From NCBI GenBank assembly GCA_022510565.1, contig JAFLTE010000004.1, forward strand, positions 120,461-184,460: DNA of 64,000 bases. The letters are read 5' to 3'. The notes beneath the pieces are model-generated. The model was not told where the DNA came from, made no database searches, and saw only the letters and a list, made by a program, of their open reading frames with translations. The position numbers were made by a program, and so were the translations under genes. Below are positions 60,065-64,000 of this stretch, one piece after another; position 1 is the first letter of the stretch; every line of letters begins with the position of its first letter. The DNA is from Lachnospiraceae bacterium. Its GTDB lineage: Bacteria; Bacillota; Clostridia; Lachnospirales; Lachnospiraceae.

Positions 60065-60622
60065 ATGATATCTGCAGGCGATTTCAGAAATGGTATTACC
60101 ATTGAGTTTGAGGGCAATGTTTACCAGATTATTGAGTTCCAGCATGTAAAGCCCGGTAAAGGCGCTGCATTTGTGAGAACGAAGCTGAAAAACATCATCA
60201 ACGGAGGCGTTGTGGAGAAAACCTTCAGACCGACCGAGAAATGCCCACAGGCACGTATTGATAGAAAAGATATGCAGTATTTATACTCAGACGGCGATTT
60301 ATTTAACTTTATGGATACGGAAACATATGACCAGATCGCTCTGAATGCGGATGCAGTCGGCGATGCACTCAAGTTTGTCAAAGAGAATGAGATGGTTAAG
60401 ATTTGTTCATATAACGGTAATGTATTCGCGATTGAACCTCCGCTGTTCGTAGAGTTGCAGATTACCGATACGGAACCCGGCTTTAAGGGTGATACGGCGA
60501 CTGGTGCCACCAAGCCCGCTGTGGTTGAGACAGGCGCTAAGGTTATGGTTCCTCTGTTCGTGGATCAGGGAGAGGTTATTAAGATTGATACAAGAACCGG
60601 TGAATATTTGTCGAGAGTTTAG
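60065..60622 (+). CDS. efp: Translation elongation factor P
   Basis: A 185-aa protein with the KOW-like N-terminal domain and two OB folds, of normal length. It binds ribosomes stalled at proline runs and helps form the next peptide bond. The conserved loop [10 protein letters not shown] places the modified Lys at residue 32, as in Bacillus; the modification enzyme is not in this window. TAGGAGGA lies upstream of ATG 60065, and it has its own promoter and terminator. It follows aroQ, a common order in Firmicutes. Confidence 0.97.
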   Translation: MISAGDFRNGITIEFEGNVYQIIEFQHVKPGKGAAFVRTKLKNIINGGVVEKTFRPTEKCPQARIDRKDMQYLYSDGDLFNFMDTETYDQIALNADAVGDALKFVKENEMVKICSYNGNVFAIEPPLFVELQITDTEPGFKGDTATGATKPAVVETGAKVMVPLFVDQGEVIKIDTRTGEYLSRV

Positions 60623-60656
60623 TGAATAGCGCATAGCATTTTTACAGAACACCTAT

Positions 60657-60696
60657 AAGACAATGGAAACGCGAGTAGCCATTGTCTTTTTATTTT
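60657..60696 (+). terminator. Rho-independent terminator after efp
   Basis: AAGACAATGG (60657-60666) pairs with CCATTGTCTT (60679-60688) around a 12-nt loop, followed by a T-rich run to 60696. Confidence 0.88.
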
Positions 60697-60762
60697 GTAA
60701 GTAAGTAAACACCGCAGACTGAGGTATTCCTTTATGCCTGGGGAGAATGGGAAAGAGGGAAA

Positions 60763-61650
60763 ATGAATTATATAAAATTTACGGAAACAATTGCCAAGCT
60801 GCTTCGTGAGAGAATGGGAGTTGATTATGAAGTCAAAGTTACAGAGGTAACAAAGAACAATGGGGTTCAGTTGACCGGAGTCGTTATGATGAGGAAGTCG
60901 GACAAAATATCCCCCACTATTTATTTGGAGGAGCCTTACAGACAGTACCTTGCGGGAGTCGAACTGCAGGAAATCGTGGACAGGATCGTGGAGTTGTATC
61001 GGGAGCAAATGAAAGACTTCAATTTGGATATTGATTCTTTTAAGGAGTTTGAGTTTGTGCGTGACAGAATTTTTCACAAGATGATTAATTATGAAAAGAA
61101 CAGGAAACTTCTGGAGGATATCCCTTATATTAAATGGTGTGATCTGGCGGTCGTTTTCTACTATGCCGTGGAAGAAAAATTTATGGGCAGGGCATCCATT
61201 CTAATCCACAACAATCATCTTGTCATGTGGGAGCAGACAGTCGATGAACTGTATCGGATTGCCCAGCACAATATGCGGCAGAGTATGCCGGAGCTGCTTA
61301 TGCCGATGCAGAATCTGGTGGAGGAGATGACAGGCGTTAAGCTGCAGCAGACGGATGAAATCAGAATGTATGTGTTGACGAACAGGGCGAAGTTAAACGG
61401 TGCGTCTGCTATGCTCTATTCGGATAAAATCAGAGAACTGGCGGAATGGCTGCAGTCAGACCTGATGATTTTGCCCAGCTCCGTACATGAGGTTTTGCTT
61501 TTGCCGGATGACCATGAACAGGAGTATGCTTTCTACAGACAGATGGTGGAGGAGGTCAATACAACGCAGGTGGATCCGGAGGAGATTCTATCATACAGCC
61601 TGTATCGGTACAGCAGAAAAAAAGCGGAAATAGAGGAAATTTCAGGTTAA
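60763..61650 (+). CDS. DUF5688-family protein
   Basis: A 295-aa cytoplasmic protein of a family (DUF5688) that is widespread in Lachnospiraceae and of unknown function. A first part (about 1-110) contains KVTEVTKNNGVQLTG, a pattern found in the family. The central part has GRASILIHNNHLVMWEQTVDELY and a helical region, and the last part has the typical LPSSVHEVLLLPDD motif near residue 245. No signal peptide or membrane helix. AAAGAGG precedes ATG 60763. It lies between efp and the tRNA gene; the neighbours give no clue to its role. Confidence 0.85.
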   Translation: MNYIKFTETIAKLLRERMGVDYEVKVTEVTKNNGVQLTGVVMMRKSDKISPTIYLEEPYRQYLAGVELQEIVDRIVELYREQMKDFNLDIDSFKEFEFVRDRIFHKMINYEKNRKLLEDIPYIKWCDLAVVFYYAVEEKFMGRASILIHNNHLVMWEQTVDELYRIAQHNMRQSMPELLMPMQNLVEEMTGVKLQQTDEIRMYVLTNRAKLNGASAMLYSDKIRELAEWLQSDLMILPSSVHEVLLLPDDHEQEYAFYRQMVEEVNTTQVDPEEILSYSLYRYSRKKAEIEEISG

Positions 61651-61736
61651 ATATTTAGTTTACTGGACAATGGTGCCAGCTTGTGTTATGATAATCAAAA
61701 TGTAACAAAATCGTAATATTTTGTACGCATAGGCAG

Positions 61737-61808
61737 GCACCCGTAGTCTAATGGATAAAACGTAGGCCTCCGACGCCTTTGATGCAGGTTCGAGTCCTGT
61801 CGGGTGCA
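61737..61808 (+). tRNA. tRNA-Arg (anticodon CCG)
   Basis: A 72-nt cloverleaf. The acceptor arm GCACCCG (61737-61743) pairs with CGGGTGC (61801-61807), with A as the discriminator. The anticodon loop is CTCCGAC, reading CGG codons. The T arm is GCAGG-TTCGAGT-CCTGT. One mismatch is in the D stem and one at the outer pair of the anticodon stem. CCA is not encoded, so it is added later. Confidence 0.92.
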
Positions 61809-61857
61809 TTGGACAACTTATTTCAGTTGTGTCAGATAGTTAGAAAGGTTGTTTTAT

Positions 61858-63159
61858 ATGAATACATCAAATAATAATATACAGGATTTTATTAAGGCGA
61901 AGCTGGAAATCCTAAAGAACTGGCTGTTTCGATACTCTAAGATTATCATGCCGATTGTGCTTGTCATCTGTGTGGTGGCCACAATTGCCATAGCGATTAA
62001 TGCCAATAAGAAGAAAGTGACAGAAGAAGAGACTGCAGGAATAGGGGCAGAGGTCGATATTACGAATTCGCTGATTGCAGTACCGGAAGTACCCCTGGAG
62101 AGGGATGCGGTACCTGAGATTAACGAACTTATCAACACATATTATACGGCAATGGTGGAGGGAGATACCGACACCATGGGTAAGTTGATGTACAAACTGG
62201 ATGATACGGAAGTGCTTAAGGCGCAGGAGACAAGTAAGTATATTGAATCCTATCCTACACTGGAAGTTTATACAAAGACGGGACCGAAGGAAAATACTTA
62301 TATGGTCTATGTCTATGCGGAAGTAAAATTCTATGATTACAAGGAGCCGATTCCGGGTATGACCGCATATTATGCCTGCCAGAATGAGAACGGTGACTAC
62401 TATCTCAATGTGGACGGAGAAGAGGATGAAGACGTACTCAATTATATGCGCGAGTTAAATCTTCAAGGCGATGTTATCGATCTGAACAATAAAGTTGCGG
62501 TCACATACAATGATATGGTTGCCGAGGATGAGAACCTGCGGCAGTTTATCGTCGATTTGAATGCGGAGATTGAAAAGAATGTGGGAGAGGCTCTGGCACG
62601 TGCAGAGGGAAGCGAGACACCGGAAGAGAGCGGTGAGCCTTCTGACGACGAACAGGCAAATGAGCCGCAGACCAGTGAACCGTCTGTTGTGGTTACTAAG
62701 GTTAAAGCAACGGCTGTTGTTAATATCAGGACCTCAGACAGTGAGACGGCCGATAAATTAGGAAAAGCTGCCATCGGTGATGAGTTTACGTTGTTGGAAG
62801 AAAGAGGCAACGGATGGAGTATGATAAACTACGAAGGAAGGGAAGCTTTTATTAAGAGCGAGTATCTGGAGCCTTCCGAGACTACGCTGGTAAGTACTGA
62901 GGGAACAGAAACTGTAACTGCGACTGAAACTGAAACACAGACTACGCAGACAAGTAACAACAATTCCGATACGGTTACCGGAACCGTGACCGTTAAGGAG
63001 AATGTTCGTATCCGCGCTTCGGCCAGTGAAGATGGTGAAAAGTTGGGAACGGCTTATGTCGGTGAACAACTTGAGTTAATTATGAAGCAGGCTGACGGTT
63101 GGACGAAAATCAAGTACAACGGAAGGACAGCCTATGTAAAATCCGACTATGTGGAATAA
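61858..63159 (+). CDS. Membrane-anchored protein with two SH3 domains
   Basis: A 433-aa protein with a short cytoplasmic N terminus, a membrane helix (about 30-50), a globular external domain (about 75-240) resembling NTF2-like or DUF proteins of this family, a Ser/Glu/Pro linker (about 245-275), and two bacterial SH3 domains (about 278-335 and 372-433), with a Thr/Glu-rich linker between them. Each SH3 begins with VNIRTS or VRIRAS. These domains commonly bind cell wall peptides. Start ATG 61858 has AAAGG about 10 nt upstream. Function unknown; it follows the tRNA gene and ends in a terminator. Confidence 0.8.
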   Translation: MNTSNNNIQDFIKAKLEILKNWLFRYSKIIMPIVLVICVVATIAIAINANKKKVTEEETAGIGAEVDITNSLIAVPEVPLERDAVPEINELINTYYTAMVEGDTDTMGKLMYKLDDTEVLKAQETSKYIESYPTLEVYTKTGPKENTYMVYVYAEVKFYDYKEPIPGMTAYYACQNENGDYYLNVDGEEDEDVLNYMRELNLQGDVIDLNNKVAVTYNDMVAEDENLRQFIVDLNAEIEKNVGEALARAEGSETPEESGEPSDDEQANEPQTSEPSVVVTKVKATAVVNIRTSDSETADKLGKAAIGDEFTLLEERGNGWSMINYEGREAFIKSEYLEPSETTLVSTEGTETVTATETETQTTQTSNNNSDTVTGTVTVKENVRIRASASEDGEKLGTAYVGEQLELIMKQADGWTKIKYNGRTAYVKSDYVE

Positions 63160-63213
63160 AAATACAGTCCGGACAGTCCATGCGTGATTAAAGAAGTAAA
63201 TAATGGTAAGGAT

Positions 63214-63246
63214 AAAGAGTATGGGGAGAGCCTCATACTCTTTTTT
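63214..63246 (+). terminator. Rho-independent terminator after the SH3 gene
   Basis: AAAGAGTATG and its inner GGG (63214-63226) pair with CCTCATACTCTTT (63231-63243), one G-T wobble, AGAG tetraloop, then a T run (63241-63246). Confidence 0.9.
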
Positions 63247-63256
63247 GTGCGAACGA

Positions 63257-63273
63257 GGAATACGAAGTATTCC
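63257..63273. repeat. Small perfect inverted repeat
   Basis: GGAATAC-GAA-GTATTCC, a 7-bp stem with a 3-nt loop, just after the terminator. No T run follows. Such short hairpins recur in some genomes, but it occurs only once here as far as I see. Confidence 0.35.
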
Positions 63274-63312
63274 GAGTCTGCTTATACGTAGATAGACAGA
63301 AAGGAAACAAAC

Positions 63313-63744
63313 ATGAAACATGACGATGCTAAACTCTTACGAGAAGTACAGAGAAATACCGAGTTAGGTATGACGACGATTGATACGATTCTGGATAAAA
63401 TAGGAAACGATGAATTTTCCCTTCAGCTGTCTAAGCAATCCCTTCACTATTCGGAAATCCATAATAAGGCACTGGATCAAATTTTGCAGAATGAGGGAGA
63501 TGTTTATCGCGGAAGTCAGATTTCGGACATAATGCTGAAAGGAAGTATTCACGCAAATACAGCGCTCAATGTCAGCAAGGAGCATCTGGCAGAGATCATG
63601 ATACAGGGAAGCAACAGAGGCATTACAAGTATGTGGAAAGCTATCAAACATAATCAACTGGCCACTGACGCGGCAGTGGAACTGGCACAGGAATTAGTGG
63701 ACTTTGAGCAGGAGAATATCAGACGACTGCGGGAATATCTATAG
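63313..63744 (+). CDS. Unknown all-helical protein of 143 aa
   Basis: A 143-aa soluble protein, predicted almost entirely helical, with many Glu, Lys, Gln, Ile and Leu residues. It has no signal peptide, membrane helix or Cys. Three or four long amphipathic helices would form a bundle, resembling ferritin-like or DUF2383-type bundles in outline only; I do not see the paired ExxH metal sites, so no metal function is claimed. AAAGGAA precedes ATG 63313, and the gene stands alone between a terminator and the next promoter. It is a real gene by start signal and length; function unknown. Confidence 0.7.
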   Translation: MKHDDAKLLREVQRNTELGMTTIDTILDKIGNDEFSLQLSKQSLHYSEIHNKALDQILQNEGDVYRGSQISDIMLKGSIHANTALNVSKEHLAEIMIQGSNRGITSMWKAIKHNQLATDAAVELAQELVDFEQENIRRLREYL

Positions 63745-63885
63745 GTAATGTGTTCTAAATTATCTGTTGAATATACATCAGAAAGAGTGCAAATTGTATA
63801 CATGTATTTGTGAATATAAGTATCATTGTACAATATGTCTAAAAAATCAGCGGAAATTTTTACGCTTTAATACACTAAATCAGGG

Positions 63886-63914
63886 TTGTGGATTTTTTTG
63901 CCACATACTATAAT
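63886..63914 (+). promoter_or_regulatory. Sigma-A promoter of the last gene
   Basis: TTGTGG (63886-63891), 17 bp, perfect TATAAT (63909-63914), about 43 bp before the ATG at 63957. Confidence 0.65.
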
Positions 63915-63956
63915 GAAACGTAGGCATTATATACAAATTAAAGGAGGACATGCACA

Positions 63957-64000
63957 ATGTCATACGTTGATGAGGTTTACGAGTTAGTGGTTGCGAAGAA
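63957..64000 (+). CDS. gdhA: Probable NADP-type glutamate dehydrogenase, first codons only
   Basis: The first 14 full codons give MSYVDEVYELVVAK, with AAAGGAGG about 9 nt upstream and a strong promoter. The start resembles the N terminus of clostridial glutamate dehydrogenases (M-S-x-YVDEV...V-A). The window ends here, so no catalytic residue can be seen. The name rests on this short match and should be read as tentative; the gene as such is well supported by its promoter and ribosome binding site. Confidence 0.6.
   Translation, partial: MSYVDEVYELVVAK

Overview
This window is a chromosomal segment of a spore-forming, Gram-positive anaerobe of the Clostridia, most likely family Lachnospiraceae. 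The evidence is the endospore genes (spoIIGA, sigE, sigG, spoVD, a YlmC/YmxH protein), the six-cysteine SCIFF peptide with its radical-SAM partner, a DUF5688 protein, fused secDF, and strong Shine-Dalgarno sequences with frequent GTG/TTG starts. A MurE carrying the DNPR motif points to meso-diaminopimelate peptidoglycan. The assignment is inferred from gene content and protein style; no 16S rRNA is present. I see no rRNA genes, CRISPR array, intact insertion sequence or prophage.

Layout. 1-3600 is the accessory-looking end: a gene remnant, an ECF sigma factor with a membrane partner, a lipoprotein sharing the partner's C-terminal module, a decayed stretch, and a YafQ/RelB-like toxin-antitoxin pair. 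3640-12700 holds a GGDEF protein with a structured leader, hisS-aspS, an SseB-like protein, a hybrid histidine kinase and a convergent CorC-type membrane protein. 12860-17300 is the SCIFF module (TIGR04086 membrane protein, scfA, scfB) coupled to secDF. 17330-20120 is recJ and a pfkB-family sugar kinase. 20330-34600 is a long housekeeping run: murE, priA, def, fmt, a YugP-like peptidase, rsmB, rlmN, PP2C phosphatase, PASTA kinase, rsgA, ychF and lgt. A second hybrid histidine kinase follows.

37000-50420 is the division and cell-wall (dcw) cluster, preceded by four 10-bp-phased MraZ boxes: mraZ, rsmH, ftsL, a division PBP, spoVD, mraY, murD, ftsW, murA, divIB and ftsZ. It passes into the sporulation block spoIIGA-sigE. 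A large c-di-GMP response regulator and an inverted sigG come next. 55100-64000 contains a zinc-ribbon/SH3 protein, ymxH, nrdR, a small unknown gene behind a sigma-D (motility-type) promoter, yqeG, aroE-aroK-aroQ, efp, a DUF5688 protein, tRNA-Arg(CCG), an SH3 surface protein, an unknown helical protein, and the first codons of a probable glutamate dehydrogenase.

Together the genes link envelope growth (Lipid I/II precursor steps, PBPs, Lgt, SecDF, PASTA kinase/phosphatase), translation and ribosome assembly (HisRS, AspRS, Def, Fmt, RsmB, RlmN, RsmH, RsgA, EF-P), sporulation sigma control, and c-di-GMP signalling. The most interesting non-standard signals are two hairpins that bury the ribosome binding sites of ymxH and spoVD, a REC/HD-GYP/GGDEF regulator between sigE and an inverted sigG, a spoIIGA promoter with unusually long spacing over a palindrome, and a sigma-D promoter on an unknown gene.
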